Counted from the stretch's first letter, positions 40,843 through 50,055 are shown. The stretch is 52,169 nt of DNA from an uncultured Clostridia bacterium (GCA_944387315.1 CALXEL010000035.1:1-52169), one strand, 5' to 3'. A program made the numbers and translations. Notes: a model not told the origin generated them from the letters alone.

Positions 40843-41109
40843 TTACTTACGCAGACCCAGCTTGGCAACAATGGCGCGGTAACGCTCAATATCTTTCTTC
40901 TGAAGGTAGTTGAGCAGATTTCTTCTGTGACCAACCATCTTCAGCAGGCCGCGACGGGAATGATGATCTTTCTTGTGCTCTTTCAGATGCTCAGTCAGAT
41001 CATTGATTCTCTTGGTGAGAACAGCGATCTGAACTTCGGGAGAACCAGTATCGGTCTCATGGACTCTGTTGGCTTCAATAATTGCGCTTTTTTCTTCTTT
41101 TAACAGCAT
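40843..41109 (-). CDS. rpsO: 30S ribosomal protein S15
   Basis: The 88-residue primary 16S rRNA-binding protein S15, of normal length and sequence ([36 protein letters not shown] at its centre, with the rRNA-contacting DHHSRRGL). GAGGTGA precedes the ATG. The gene has its own promoter inside the ribF end region and a structured leader, which suggests feedback control by S15. Confidence 0.97.
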   Translation of the reverse strand: MLLKEEKSAIIEANRVHETDTGSPEVQIAVLTKRINDLTEHLKEHKKDHHSRRGLLKMVGHRRNLLNYLQKKDIERYRAIVAKLGLRK

Positions 41110-41147
41110 ACTATCACCTCATAAAATTTATCACAACCAGAATCTTA

Positions 41148-41192
41148 GCCTGAGGTGGGTGACACTCCCCACAGGGGCCTATCTCCTCAAGC
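41148..41192 (-). promoter_or_regulatory. structured rpsO leader, candidate S15 autoregulatory element
   Basis: On the minus strand GCUUGAGG (41192-41185) pairs with CCUCAGGC (41155-41148), one G-U pair included. This stem encloses a CCCC-UGU-GGGG hairpin (41177-41167) and a competing GGG...CCC pairing. Such junctions are typical of S15 leader RNAs, several unrelated forms of which are known. The ribosome binding site lies about 30 nt downstream. Confidence 0.5.
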
Positions 41193-41218
41193 CAGGAAAA
41201 AGGTCATATCAAGAATTA

Positions 41219-41247
41219 ATTATAGCACATGGCATTTGTGATGTAAA
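41219..41247 (-). promoter_or_regulatory. promoter of rpsO-pnp
   Basis: On the minus strand TTTACA (41247-41242), a 17-bp spacer and TATAAT (41224-41219), giving a leader of about 100 nt. Confidence 0.75.
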
Positions 41248-41263
41248 GTAAAAATCCTGTTGG

Positions 41264-42187
41264 TTAAAGATATTTTTGACAGAGGGCTCGGACATCATCA
41301 ATATTGCTCCGGATGGCTTTAAAAAGCTCTTCCAGCGACCCGAATTTTTGCTCTCCCCGCAAATAGTGATAAAACTCCACCTGAATATCCAAGCCGTAAA
41401 TGTTTCCATCAAAATCCAGTATGTGGGTTTCAGCCAATACCTCTTCACTGCCTACGGTGGGTTTGCGTCCTACATTGGTAGCCCCTACATACCGGCGGCC
41501 ATCCACTTCCACAACAGTGGCATAGACCCCGTTGCGAGGAACCAACTGACCCGGGGCAAATCGTTGGTTGGCAGTGGGATACAACCTGGTACTTCCCAAT
41601 CCCTTGCCGTGAATAACCGGGCCGGTGAGAGTATAGGGATGTCCAAGCATCCGATTGGCCGCCAGAAAGTCTCCCTGGGCAATACAGCGGCGTATCCGGG
41701 TGGAACTAATAGGCTCCCCCTCATCCAGAACAACCGGCACCGGGGTAACTGTAATTCCACGCACTTGGCACAGCTGAGTCAAACGTTCCACATTGCCGGA
41801 GGCACCTTTTCCAAAGTGGAAGTTGTCTCCGCAAAAAATCATTTTTGCCTGAAATTTTTTTACCAGAAGCTGGTCCACAAACTCCTCCGGCGTCAGATGG
41901 CGGAACTGGGAAAAATCAGGGCAGAATACATACTCCACCCCCATCCGGGCCAAAATCCGTTCCTTCTCTTTTTCGGTCTGCAGAAACCCCTGGCCCTGCT
42001 TGGCAGCCGGTGTCTCCTGCCCCACCGTAAAGGTAAATACACAGGGAATGAGTCCTTTTTTCCGCTGGGCCACCGCTTGGGAAATCACCGCCTGATGCCC
42101 CAGATGAATCCCGTCAAAAAAGCCGAGAGCAACAGAAGTCTTTTGATCCGGCAGGTTATTCTTGCCAAAATCGGTTATGGTAAACAG
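41264..42187 (-). CDS. ribF: bifunctional riboflavin kinase/FAD synthetase, probable CTG start
   Basis: The enzyme that makes FMN and then FAD from riboflavin, about 307 residues. The N-terminal nucleotidyltransferase domain contains ALGFFDGIHLGHQAVI (residues 20-35 of the extended protein), FGKGASG and ISSTRIR; the C-terminal kinase domain contains GPVIHGKGLGSTRLYPTAN and GVYATVVEVDG. The first ordinary start codon, a GTG at 42088, would remove the essential GFFDGIHLGH motif. Between the truB stop and that motif there is no in-frame ATG, GTG or TTG. GAGGGG (42200-42195) lies 7 nt before a CTG at 42187, which gives the N-terminus MFTITDFGKNN and a normal family length. I therefore place the start there. 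Confidence 0.85.
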   Translation of the reverse strand: MFTITDFGKNNLPDQKTSVALGFFDGIHLGHQAVISQAVAQRKKGLIPCVFTFTVGQETPAAKQGQGFLQTEKEKERILARMGVEYVFCPDFSQFRHLTPEEFVDQLLVKKFQAKMIFCGDNFHFGKGASGNVERLTQLCQVRGITVTPVPVVLDEGEPISSTRIRRCIAQGDFLAANRMLGHPYTLTGPVIHGKGLGSTRLYPTANQRFAPGQLVPRNGVYATVVEVDGRRYVGATNVGRKPTVGSEEVLAETHILDFDGNIYGLDIQVEFYHYLRGEQKFGSLEELFKAIRSNIDDVRALCQKYL

Positions 42188-42229
42188 CGTATTTCCCCTC
42201 TTTTCCTGAAAATAGCCGGTTTGATAAAG

Positions 42230-43147
42230 TCAAAACCTGTTGGGTTCTTTGTCCTGAATAATGGAAAACAGCTTACGCAGCCGCAGTTCCCCACTCTCCT
42301 GATCCAGATAGGAAATCCCCAGGAAACTGCCGTCACTGCCATAGACCCGAATATCTTGGGGGGTGTATTCCAGACGGAGCCTTCTCCAGTCCAGCTTTAC
42401 CCCATTTTGATACATCCGGGAGGTCTTTTCCGACAGGGTAAGCGATGGCAGTACCCCAAAAATTTTATCCACCGGCTGGATATAGTCGTCCACCTTGCCA
42501 GCCGCCACAATGTCGGTAAGCTGTTCCAAAGTTACCGCGTCCGCCAGGGTATATCCCGCCGCCATGGTGCGGCGCAGACTGGTCAATGCCGCTCCACAGC
42601 CCAACCGCTGCCCAATATCGTGACAGAGGGTACGGACATAGCTGCCCTTTGAGCAGCGCAAAGCGATGGTGACATCAGGCAGTTGCATATCCAGCAGCTG
42701 GATGGAATAAACGGTGATCTCCCGGACTGGACGGTCCACTTCCCGGCCCTCTCTGGCCAGGTCATAGAGCCGCATGCCATCCACACGCACCGCTGAATAC
42801 ATGGGCGGAACCTGCTGTTGGGTGCCTACAAAGGAGGCAATTACCTGCCTCACTTCCTCTTCTCCAACCAGAACCGGCCTGGTTTCCAGCACCGTTCCTC
42901 CCATATCCTGGGTGTCAGTGGTAATTCCCAGACGAAAAGTGGCCTCATAGGCCTTGTCCTGATTGGGTAAAATGTCACAGGCCTTGGTGGCCCGCCCAAT
43001 GAGAACCGGCAGTACACCAGTGGCCATTGGGTCCAGGGTGCCGGTATGTCCCAGCTTCCGAGTCTTTAAAATGCCCCGCATTCTGGCGATCACATCAAAC
43101 GAAGTGTGCTCCGCCGGTTTGTCTATACACAGTACGCCGTCTTTCAT
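42230..43147 (-). CDS. truB: tRNA pseudouridine(55) synthase
   Basis: A 305-residue enzyme that converts U55 in the T-loop of tRNA to pseudouridine. The catalytic Asp is in GHTGTLDPMATGVL (about residue 40), followed by KAYEATFRLG, SAVRVDGMRLYDLAR and the GSYVRTLCHDIG motif. A short C-terminal PUA-like region follows. It overlaps the nrnA gene by 4 nt and is the penultimate gene of the rimP-nusA operon. Confidence 0.96.
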   Translation of the reverse strand: MKDGVLCIDKPAEHTSFDVIARMRGILKTRKLGHTGTLDPMATGVLPVLIGRATKACDILPNQDKAYEATFRLGITTDTQDMGGTVLETRPVLVGEEEVRQVIASFVGTQQQVPPMYSAVRVDGMRLYDLAREGREVDRPVREITVYSIQLLDMQLPDVTIALRCSKGSYVRTLCHDIGQRLGCGAALTSLRRTMAAGYTLADAVTLEQLTDIVAAGKVDDYIQPVDKIFGVLPSLTLSEKTSRMYQNGVKLDWRRLRLEYTPQDIRVYGSDGSFLGISYLDQESGELRLRKLFSIIQDKEPNRF

Positions 43148-44097
43148 TGTTCCCCCAACTGGGCTCCAATGGCCTCATACAGTTTTCTCCTGGCCTCATC
43201 CAGGGTGCCGGAGATCACACAGCCGGCGGCGGCCTTGTGTCCACCGCCTCCCAGCCGCTTGCAAATTTCCGAAGCGTCCACCGACCGGGCAGTCCGTACC
43301 GAAACCTTGTAGCCGCCCTCCTTGCGTTCCCGCAGGGTGGCGCCTACCTCCACACCCTCAATCTGCCGGGGCATGGAAGAAATGCCGTCAATGTCCTCAT
43401 CCTCGGCCCCTGACTGGGCTACCATCTCCCTGGAAAGGACAATGGTGGCGCAGCGCTGATGGAAGGCGTACTCCAAGGTGGACATAGCCAGCCGTTCCAA
43501 AGCGATTCGCCCCTTGGACTTTGTCTCGAAAAGCAGCTGGTTCATATAGGTGATATCGATTCCAGCCTCAATAAGCTTGGCGGCTCGGAAATGGGTTTGC
43601 GCTGTGGTGTTGGAATACCGAAAACAACCGGTATCGGTGGCAATACCCGTATACAAAGCGGTAGCCATCGGCTGGGTCAAGGATACCCCCATGGCGGTGA
43701 CTATCTCATAGACGATCTCGGCGGTGGCAGCCGCGTGAGAATCCAGCAGCAGATGCTCCGCATAACCAGTGTTGGAAATATGGTGGTCGATACAAAGATC
43801 GATTTTATGGGCATAGGGTTCCAAAGCGGGACCCAGCAACTGGATATCCGCCACATCCACCGCCACAATATACTGGGGTTCAAAATCTGGCATGGGCCCC
43901 TGGGGATAAAAGTATCCAAACTTTTTGGGCATGGAATCGGAACAGAGAACCGCTGCCCGTTTGCCAATGGCAGTCAAGCCATAGTAGAGGCCATAGGCGG
44001 ACCCCAAAGTGTCCCCATCGGGGTTTTTATGGGTAAAAATCCAAATGTCCTCCGCTGTGGCCAACAGCATGCAGCACTGTTTTAAGTCAATCTGCAT
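43144..44097 (-). CDS. nrnA: DHH-family oligoribonuclease/pAp phosphatase (NrnA)
   Basis: A 317-residue DHH phosphoesterase that degrades very short RNAs and 3'-phosphoadenosine 5'-phosphate. The metal motifs are THKNPDGDTLGSA, AVDVAD, DHHISNTG and a further Asp in GIATDTGCF. The C-terminal DHHA1 domain has the substrate loop GGGGHKAAAG. The gene lies between rbfA (16-nt gap) and truB (4-nt overlap), its usual place in Firmicutes. Confidence 0.94.
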   Translation of the reverse strand: MQIDLKQCCMLLATAEDIWIFTHKNPDGDTLGSAYGLYYGLTAIGKRAAVLCSDSMPKKFGYFYPQGPMPDFEPQYIVAVDVADIQLLGPALEPYAHKIDLCIDHHISNTGYAEHLLLDSHAAATAEIVYEIVTAMGVSLTQPMATALYTGIATDTGCFRYSNTTAQTHFRAAKLIEAGIDITYMNQLLFETKSKGRIALERLAMSTLEYAFHQRCATIVLSREMVAQSGAEDEDIDGISSMPRQIEGVEVGATLRERKEGGYKVSVRTARSVDASEICKRLGGGGHKAAAGCVISGTLDEARRKLYEAIGAQLGEQ

Positions 44098-44113
44098 TTG
44101 TGCCCCGCTCCTT

Positions 44114-44452
44114 TTACTTTAAGTCGTTTAAAATTCTCGCAATGTCCGCGCTGTGGGCGATAGAGTCATCCGCCACAAAGTGGAAAGCCGGGGAGCGGCG
44201 CATGTCAATCCGCTGATTGATCTCATGGCGGATAAAGCCAGCAGCGTTATTGAGTCCCGCTACAGCCTCTTTGGCACCCTCCATACCATCCAGGGAGCTG
44301 ATATATACCTTGCAATGGGACATATCTCCCGACAAATCCACCTTTACAATGCTCAGCATCCCGGTAATCCGGGGGTCTTTAAGGGAACGCATAATATCGG
44401 TGAGTTCCCGTTTAATATCCTCACTGAGGCGAGAAATCTTATAGGAAGGCAT
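44114..44452 (-). CDS. rbfA: ribosome-binding factor A
   Basis: A 112-residue KH-type protein needed for late maturation of the 30S subunit. The family pattern RLSEDIKRELTDIMRSLKDPRI, then VDLSGDMSHCKVYISSL and RHEINQRIDMRRSPAFHFVADDS is complete. The ATG follows AGGAGGA. A 76-nt spacer with a G/C hairpin (44485-44510, no T-run) separates it from infB. Confidence 0.96.
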   Translation of the reverse strand: MPSYKISRLSEDIKRELTDIMRSLKDPRITGMLSIVKVDLSGDMSHCKVYISSLDGMEGAKEAVAGLNNAAGFIRHEINQRIDMRRSPAFHFVADDSIAHSADIARILNDLK

Positions 44453-44484
44453 TGATCCATTCCTCCTTTTCTCTTTTTGGTTCC

Positions 44485-44510
44485 CCGGGCAGCCAGTACC
44501 AACCGCCCGG
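44485..44510 (-). repeat. intercistronic hairpin between infB and rbfA
   Basis: CCGGGC and GCCCGG around a 14-nt loop. There is no T-run on either side, so this is probably an mRNA-stability or processing element. Confidence 0.45.
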
Positions 44511-44528
44511 AGGAAAACCAGTTTCTTT

Positions 44529-47000
44529 TTAGTCTCTGTACTCTTCTACCATATATGCCTCAAATACGTCGCCTTCCTTAATGTCGTTGAATTTAGAAAG
44601 GCTCATACCACACTCATAGCCGGAAGCCACTTCTTTCACATCGTCCTTAAACCGTTTGAGGCTTTCCAGCTTGTCGTCGGCGATGATGATGCCATCCCGT
44701 ACAATGCGGATATTGGCGGTACGGGTAATTTTACCTTCCAGTACATAACAACCCGCTACAGCACCCACACCGGAAATCTTGTATACAGCACGAACCTCAG
44801 CCCGGCCCAGATCCACATCCCGGTATTTGGGAGCCAGCATACCTTTCATAGCAGTTTCCACATCATTGATGGCGTCATAAATAATCCGGTACAGACGGAT
44901 CTCTACCCCGTCTCTCTCGGCGTTTTCCTTGGCCACTGGGTCAGGACGGACGTTGAAGCCTACAATGATAGCGTTGGAAGCGTTGGCCAGCATGACATCC
45001 GACTCGCTGACAGCACCTACCGCCCCATGGATTACCCGCACCCGTACCTCGTCGTTGGACAGTTTCTCCAAAGACTGTTTTACAGCCTCCACAGAACCCT
45101 GTACATCGGCTTTGATAATAATGGGCAGTTCCTTCATCTCACCCTCAGAAATCTGAGAGAAGAGGTTATCCAAGGTGACCTTTTGGTAGGACTTGAACTG
45201 CTCCTCCTTGGCCTCGTTGCGGCGTTTGTCCACCAGCTCTCTGGCCAGCTTCTCGTCCTCTACCACATTGAACAGGTCGCCAGCCGCGGGTACTTCCGCC
45301 AGACCGGTAACCTCTACAGGGGTGGAGGGTCCCGCCGCCTCAATTTTCTCGCCCCGGTCATTGAGCATAACCCGTACCCGGCCCAAAGCGGTGCCGGCGA
45401 TCAGCACATCCCCACTGTGGAGGGTACCATTCTGTACCAGCAGAGTAGCCACAGGGCCCCGGCCTTTGTCCAGCTTGGCTTCGATCACAGTACCGCTGGC
45501 CATCCGGTTGGGATTGGCTTTCAGTTCCTGCATCTCGGCTACCAGCAGGATCATCTCCAGCAGGGTGTCAATATTCTCACCGGTTTTGGCCGAAACCGGT
45601 ACGCAGATCACGTCGCCGCCCCACTCCTCGGGAACCAGTTCATATTCGGTCAGCTCCTGCTTTACCTTCTCAGGATCAGCAGTAGGTTTATCCATTTTGT
45701 TAATGGCCACAATGATGGAAACGCCCGCCGCTTTGGCATGGTTGATAGCCTCTACGGTCTGGGGCATAATGCCGTCATCTGCTGCCACAACCAGAACAGC
45801 AATATCGGTCACCTGAGCACCTCTGGCACGCATAGAGGTAAAGGCGGCGTGTCCGGGGGTATCCAGGAAGGTAATGGGCTTATCGTTGATTTGAACCTGA
45901 TAGGCACCGATATGCTGGGTAATACCTCCTGCCTCGCCGGTGGTCACATTGGTTTTACGGATAGCGTCCAAAAGGGAGGTCTTACCATGGTCAACATGGC
46001 CCATAACCACAACGATGGGACACCGCTCCTGGAGATTGGCCTCATCGTCCTGCTCCGGCTCAAAGAGACGCTCCTCAATGGTTACCACTACCTCATGCTC
46101 GACCTTGGCGCCAATTTCCATGGCCACCAAAGCGGCTGTATCGTAGTCAATGGTCTCATTGACACTGGCCATGACCCCAATGGTCATCAGTCTCTTGATA
46201 ATTTCAGCCGACTGAATCTTGAGCTTGGCAGCCAGCTCACCTACTGTGATCTCATCTGGCAGGGTGATTTCCAGTTTCTGGCGGCGCTGACGCTCCATCT
46301 CCAGCCGTTTCAGCTTGTCGTTTTCCTTGTCCTTCCGGGACTTGATGGGCTTGCCCTTCTGGGCGGAACGCTGGTTGAGCTTCTGTTTCTTGACATCGCT
46401 CATGGGGCGGTTCAGGTTACTCATCTGCTCATAGCGCTCGTTGTACTTATCCAGGTTGACATTGGCCGCCCGCATATCCACATGCCGGGATTCCCGAGTG
46501 GTAATGGTGTTGGAAACAGGGGCCTGGTTTTGGCTCTGAGCCGCTGGGGCACTAGATTGAGGAGCCCGGGGCGCATTGCCAGCAGGACGCTGGGGAGCGC
46601 TGGCACCCTTTTGAGCCGGGCGCTGGCCATTCTGCTGAGCAGGCCGCTGCTGTTCCTGAGCAGGTTTTCCATTCTGCTGTCTCTGGGGCTGTCTGTTGTT
46701 TGGCTGAGAAGCGGGACGGGCATTCTCCCGGGGAGGCTGCCCCGCAGGTTTGGTCTCCTGGGGCTCCTGCTTGGGGGGATTCTTTTCCCCACTCTCCTGG
46801 GCCATTTTAAAATACTCGTCAAAGTTTTCAACCTGTTTTTGCTGTGTATAATGTTCCAAAACAACATCCAGCTCTTTTTCGGTGAGAGCAGTCATGTGTT
46901 TCTTGGGGGTATCAAAGTTTTTTCCCAGCAGGTCAATGACCTCTTTACTGGGAACATTGAGGTCCTTGGCCACCTCATGCACACGGTATTTCTCCATCAT
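44529..47000 (-). CDS. infB: translation initiation factor IF-2
   Basis: The 823-residue GTPase that brings initiator tRNA to the 30S subunit. Residues 1-50 form an IF2_N subdomain ([21 protein letters not shown]). Residues about 70-210 are a low-complexity linker rich in Gln, Pro, Asn and Ala. A second IF2_N subdomain (about 245-300) precedes the G domain with [12 protein letters not shown] (G1), DTPGHAAF (G3) and INKMD (G4). Domains II-IV follow with [12 protein letters not shown]. It overlaps the ylxQ gene by 4 nt. Confidence 0.97.
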   Translation of the reverse strand: MMEKYRVHEVAKDLNVPSKEVIDLLGKNFDTPKKHMTALTEKELDVVLEHYTQQKQVENFDEYFKMAQESGEKNPPKQEPQETKPAGQPPRENARPASQPNNRQPQRQQNGKPAQEQQRPAQQNGQRPAQKGASAPQRPAGNAPRAPQSSAPAAQSQNQAPVSNTITTRESRHVDMRAANVNLDKYNERYEQMSNLNRPMSDVKKQKLNQRSAQKGKPIKSRKDKENDKLKRLEMERQRRQKLEITLPDEITVGELAAKLKIQSAEIIKRLMTIGVMASVNETIDYDTAALVAMEIGAKVEHEVVVTIEERLFEPEQDDEANLQERCPIVVVMGHVDHGKTSLLDAIRKTNVTTGEAGGITQHIGAYQVQINDKPITFLDTPGHAAFTSMRARGAQVTDIAVLVVAADDGIMPQTVEAINHAKAAGVSIIVAINKMDKPTADPEKVKQELTEYELVPEEWGGDVICVPVSAKTGENIDTLLEMILLVAEMQELKANPNRMASGTVIEAKLDKGRGPVATLLVQNGTLHSGDVLIAGTALGRVRVMLNDRGEKIEAAGPSTPVEVTGLAEVPAAGDLFNVVEDEKLARELVDKRRNEAKEEQFKSYQKVTLDNLFSQISEGEMKELPIIIKADVQGSVEAVKQSLEKLSNDEVRVRVIHGAVGAVSESDVMLANASNAIIVGFNVRPDPVAKENAERDGVEIRLYRIIYDAINDVETAMKGMLAPKYRDVDLGRAEVRAVYKISGVGAVAGCYVLEGKITRTANIRIVRDGIIIADDKLESLKRFKDDVKEVASGYECGMSLSKFNDIKEGDVFEAYMVEEYRD

Positions 47001-47320
47001 AGTATCCAGTCCTCCTTTTCATTGCTGAGCATGTGATACAGTTTTTGCGCAAGTCCCTGTTCGGTTATGGCAAGCACACCTGCCCGTTTGTTGACGCTCT
47101 GCCAAACCTCATCCATACTGTGAGGCATCTTGGCAACCGGAATTTGGTTTTTCTGAGCGATAAAATGTATTTCTTTTTCTGTTTTAGGGGAGATGTCAGC
47201 TGCCAGCAGAATCAGCCTGGCTGTCTGTTTTTGGGCTGATTCCTTTACCGGATCAAAGCCCAGCACCAATTTTCCTGCCCGTTTGCTCAGAGACACCAGA
47301 GAAAGAATCCTACTGTTCAC
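46997..47320 (-). CDS. ylxQ: L7Ae-family ribosome-associated protein YlxQ
   Basis: A 107-residue RNA-binding protein of the L7Ae/L30e family, encoded between rnpM (ylxR) and infB in Firmicutes. It shows [21 protein letters not shown] and [18 protein letters not shown], typical of kink-turn binding proteins. The exact RNA partner is not established. It overlaps its neighbours by 11 nt (upstream) and 4 nt (downstream). Confidence 0.93.
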   Translation of the reverse strand: MNSRILSLVSLSKRAGKLVLGFDPVKESAQKQTARLILLAADISPKTEKEIHFIAQKNQIPVAKMPHSMDEVWQSVNKRAGVLAITEQGLAQKLYHMLSNEKEDWIL

Positions 47321-47585
47321 CCTTGGTCAGTTCCTCCTCCATACGGTCATAAACTTCATCGGGAATCTGACAGGAAAAAGCCCGTTCGAACCGCTTGGAT
47401 TTTCTGGCTTTTCTCAGGCATTCAATATCTCTGCAGACATAGGCACCCCGACCAGATTTTTTGCCGGTCAGATCCAATGAAATCTCCCCCTCAGGGCTTT
47501 TCACCACACGAACCAGCTCTTTTTTTGGTTTTTGCTCTCCACAACCGGTACACATCCGAAGGGGGATTTTTTTCTTTTGCACCAT
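47310..47585 (-). CDS. rnpM: RNase P modulator RnpM (YlxR)
   Basis: A 91-residue protein of the YlxR family, shown in Bacillus subtilis to bind the RNase P RNA and modulate its activity. The family signature is RMCTGCGEQKPKKELVRVV and GRGAYVCRDIECLRKA. It is coupled to ylxQ by an 11-nt overlap and lies 80 nt downstream of nusA. Confidence 0.94.
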   Translation of the reverse strand: MVQKKKIPLRMCTGCGEQKPKKELVRVVKSPEGEISLDLTGKKSGRGAYVCRDIECLRKARKSKRFERAFSCQIPDEVYDRMEEELTKGEQ

Positions 47586-47665
47586 GTCATAAGCCTCCCA
47601 GAGCCTGTGTAAAATTGCAGGCCAGTCTTTATGATATGCTCCGGACAGGGCCGGAGTAAAACATC

Positions 47666-48727
47666 TTACGCCTCATCCTCACCATAGAATCCGCTTTCGG
47701 GACGGATATCTATCTTCCAACCGGTCAAGCGGGCTGCCAGTCTGGCGTTTTGTCCTTTATTGCCAATGGCCAGGGACAACTGGTGATCCGGTACGGTAAC
47801 CCGACAACTCTTGGGCACTTCCGGGTCGATGTCCACTTTTAAAACCTCAGCGGGAGAAAGGGCGGCACTGATAAATTCTGTGGGATCTTCGGAATATTTG
47901 ACCACATCAATTTTTTCTCCACCCAGTTCCTCTACAATGCCGGAAACTCTGGCTCCCTTGGGACCAATACAGGCGCCTACCGCATCCACATTGGCATCTT
48001 TGGAATATACGGCGATTTTGGTACGGGAACCAGCTTCCCGGGAAATGGCTTTGATCTCTACAGTGCCATCATAAATTTCAGGCACCTGCATCTCAAACAG
48101 CCGTTTTACCAAACCTGGATGGGTACGGGAAATCATCATTCTGGGGCCTTTTTCCCCGTTGGCTACATCTACCACATAGACCTTGATTTTATCGCCCTCG
48201 TGATACTCTTCGCCGGCAACCTGCTCCGCTTTGGGCAAAATCGCCTCATTGCGTCCAATCTCCAAAGTGACATTACCCTTCTTGGGATCCACTTTCAATA
48301 CAGTGGCGGTGACAATATCATACTGGCGGTTCTGGTACTCCTGTAAAAGCTGTCCACGTTCCGCCTCCCGGATCCCCTGCCGAATCACATGCTTGGCAGC
48401 TTGGGCGGCAATTCGTCCGAACTCCTTGGTTTCCAGAGGGATTTGTACCATCTCGCCAACTGCGGCGTTTTTGGTATACTTGGCGGCGTCATTGACCGTA
48501 ATTTCAGTGGCGGGATCTTCTACATCCTCTACAACCATTTTACGGATGGCTACAAAGAAACGGCCGGTAACAGGATCGATTTCCACAATGTTGTCCTCAG
48601 AACCGCCCGCGTCCCGTTTTACAGCGATAGAGATGGCATTTTGAATTTTTTCCACCAGATACTGCATGGGAATACCTTTTTCCTTTTCCAGCAGCGCCAA
48701 CGCCTCAAAAAACTCCTTGTTATTCAT
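47666..48727 (-). CDS. nusA: transcription termination/antitermination factor NusA
   Basis: The 353-residue RNA polymerase-binding factor that promotes pausing, hairpin folding and termination. The N-terminal polymerase-binding domain (1-125), S1 domain (about 130-200, GNVTLEIGRNEAILP), KH1 (about 225-280, GACIGPKGARVSGI) and KH2 (about 300-345, LAIGNKGQNARLAARLTGWKIDI) are in order. The C-terminal acidic repeats of proteobacterial NusA are absent, as usual in Firmicutes; only a short GEDEA tail follows. It is the second gene of the operon. Confidence 0.96.
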   Translation of the reverse strand: MNNKEFFEALALLEKEKGIPMQYLVEKIQNAISIAVKRDAGGSEDNIVEIDPVTGRFFVAIRKMVVEDVEDPATEITVNDAAKYTKNAAVGEMVQIPLETKEFGRIAAQAAKHVIRQGIREAERGQLLQEYQNRQYDIVTATVLKVDPKKGNVTLEIGRNEAILPKAEQVAGEEYHEGDKIKVYVVDVANGEKGPRMMISRTHPGLVKRLFEMQVPEIYDGTVEIKAISREAGSRTKIAVYSKDANVDAVGACIGPKGARVSGIVEELGGEKIDVVKYSEDPTEFISAALSPAEVLKVDIDPEVPKSCRVTVPDHQLSLAIGNKGQNARLAARLTGWKIDIRPESGFYGEDEA

Positions 48728-48777
48728 TTTGCTAGTTCCTCCCTTATTGATGGCCCCTATCTTGCTGCGGCCTTCTG

Positions 48778-49293
48778 TTATTCTTCCTCAGGCAATTGTG
48801 CCGAACTGTAATCAAAATGATCTACCAAACGGACATAAGCCGCTTCGCTGCGGGTAAAGGACATTTCCAAATCCTCCTCTTCCCCCTCCAGCAGAATGGT
48901 GATGACATCCCCCTCCAACGAGAGAAGTCGTCCGGTAAAATCTCGGATTCCTTCCACTGGGCGAATCAAGCGAACATTGACATCCTGGCCAATATACTCC
49001 TGAAAATGCCAATCTTTCACCAGTTCCCGTTCCACGCCTGGCGAGGAAACCTCAAGGTAATAGCTCTGATCAATGGGATCGGCCTCATCCAGCAGCTTGC
49101 TGATCCGGCGGCTGAAATTCTCACAATCCTCAATGGTAATGCCGCCATCCTTTTCCAGAAAGTAACGCAAAAACCAAATGCTGCCCTCTTTTTCAAAGCG
49201 AATATCCCACAGCTTCAGGCCCAGTTCCTGTAATACGGGTTCAGCCAACTGGGACGCAATACTCACTGTATTGGTTTTTTTGCCACCTGCCAT
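48778..49293 (-). CDS. rimP: ribosome maturation factor RimP
   Basis: A protein of about 171 residues that helps early assembly of the 30S head. The N-terminal domain has LGLKLWDIRFEKEGS and the signature YLEVSSPGVERELVK; the C-terminal SH3-like domain has GRLLSLEGDVITILL. The start is not certain. The ATG at 49293 is 13 nt from AAAGGA, while a TTG at 49305 is too close to it. It is the first gene of the nusA operon. Confidence 0.94.
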   Translation of the reverse strand: MAGGKKTNTVSIASQLAEPVLQELGLKLWDIRFEKEGSIWFLRYFLEKDGGITIEDCENFSRRISKLLDEADPIDQSYYLEVSSPGVERELVKDWHFQEYIGQDVNVRLIRPVEGIRDFTGRLLSLEGDVITILLEGEEEDLEMSFTRSEAAYVRLVDHFDYSSAQLPEEE

Positions 49294-49341
49294 TTTCCAA
49301 ATCAAATCCTTTCTATGGAATAAAATGGTCCGTACATAAAC

Positions 49342-49370
49342 AAAAGAGCGGGTTTTGGTCCCACTCTTTT
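49342..49370 (-). terminator. weak hairpin in the rimP-nusA leader, candidate attenuator
   Basis: On the minus strand AAAAGAGUGGG pairs with CCCGCUCUUUU (one U-G pair) around ACCAAAA, and the U-run is interrupted (UUUUGUUU). The hairpin lies between the promoter at 49396-49424 and rimP, so it would be in the leader of the nusA operon as well as downstream of spoVT. Confidence 0.6.
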
Positions 49371-49395
49371 AACTACAGTCTATTAACTATAAATT

Positions 49396-49424
49396 AATAT
49401 AGCACATTTCGTCCGATAATTCAA
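49396..49424 (-). promoter_or_regulatory. promoter of the rimP-nusA-infB operon
   Basis: On the minus strand TTGAAT (49424-49419), a 17-bp spacer and TATATT (49401-49396), located between the spoVT stop codon and the hairpin at 49342-49370. Confidence 0.65.
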
Positions 49425-49458
49425 GTCCTATTTTCAGAGAAAGCCAAAAACTTCCCCG

Positions 49459-50001
49459 TTATTCCTCCATCTGCTTGCCTAAAAAAGCTGCCGCTGTGGC
49501 AATGAGTTTCACCTCGGTATCGGTGCTCATAGCGCCGTTATCACCAGCAAGAAACAAAATAGAACCACATACATCTCCGGCGGCGATGATGGGAGCGGCC
49601 ACAATAGCATAGCGATCCACACCTTCTACAGGATGGAGCCGGCGCACATCCTCAGAGGAAAGGCTATAGAGTTTGCGTTGCTCCATAATTTCCTCCAAAC
49701 CAGGGGACACCCGACGTTCCAACACCTCTTTTTTAGGAATACCGGAAACAGCGATTACATGATCCCGATCGCAAACTACCACAGGATAGCCCCCAGTTTT
49801 ATACAGCACCTCCGCATATTGTGCCGCGAAAGCGCCCAGCTCTCCAATGGGGGAATATTTTTTAAAAATAACCTCACCGTCATTATCGGTATAGATCTCC
49901 AGAGGGTCTCCCTCCCGGATCCGCATGGTTCTGCGAATTTCTTTGGGAATAACCACCCTGCCCAGATCATCAATTCTTCTTACAATGCCGGTTGCTTTCA
50001 T
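49459..50001 (-). CDS. spoVT: SpoVT-type sporulation regulator (AbrB/GAF)
   Basis: A 180-residue DNA-binding regulator. The N-terminal AbrB-type swapped-hairpin domain (MKATGIVRRIDDLGRVVIPK, residues 1-50) is joined to a GAF-like domain (about 55-178). Length and order match SpoVT of Bacillus subtilis (178), which adjusts gene expression in the forespore. The open frame starts at 50037, but AGGAGG lies 8 nt before the ATG at 50001. A possible sigma-G/F type promoter precedes it. Its presence supports a spore-forming ancestry. Confidence 0.93.
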   Translation of the reverse strand: MKATGIVRRIDDLGRVVIPKEIRRTMRIREGDPLEIYTDNDGEVIFKKYSPIGELGAFAAQYAEVLYKTGGYPVVVCDRDHVIAVSGIPKKEVLERRVSPGLEEIMEQRKLYSLSSEDVRRLHPVEGVDRYAIVAAPIIAAGDVCGSILFLAGDNGAMSTDTEVKLIATAAAFLGKQMEE

Positions 50002-50055
50002 TGATTTATCCTCCTGTATCTTTTGCATAAAATGCATACTCTCATTTGGTAATGA

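Noticed and set aside
41264-42232. FMN riboswitch upstream of ribF
   Set aside because: ribF follows truB within 43 nt, leaving no room for an RFN element, and none of its conserved segments is present.
41276-42652. Long open frame on the plus strand across ribF and truB (458 codons)
   Set aside because: It spans the junction of two real genes on the other strand and resembles no protein family.
45027-47036. Long open frame on the plus strand across infB (669 codons)
   Set aside because: It mirrors infB, encodes a Leu/Gly-rich nonsense protein and has no start signal.
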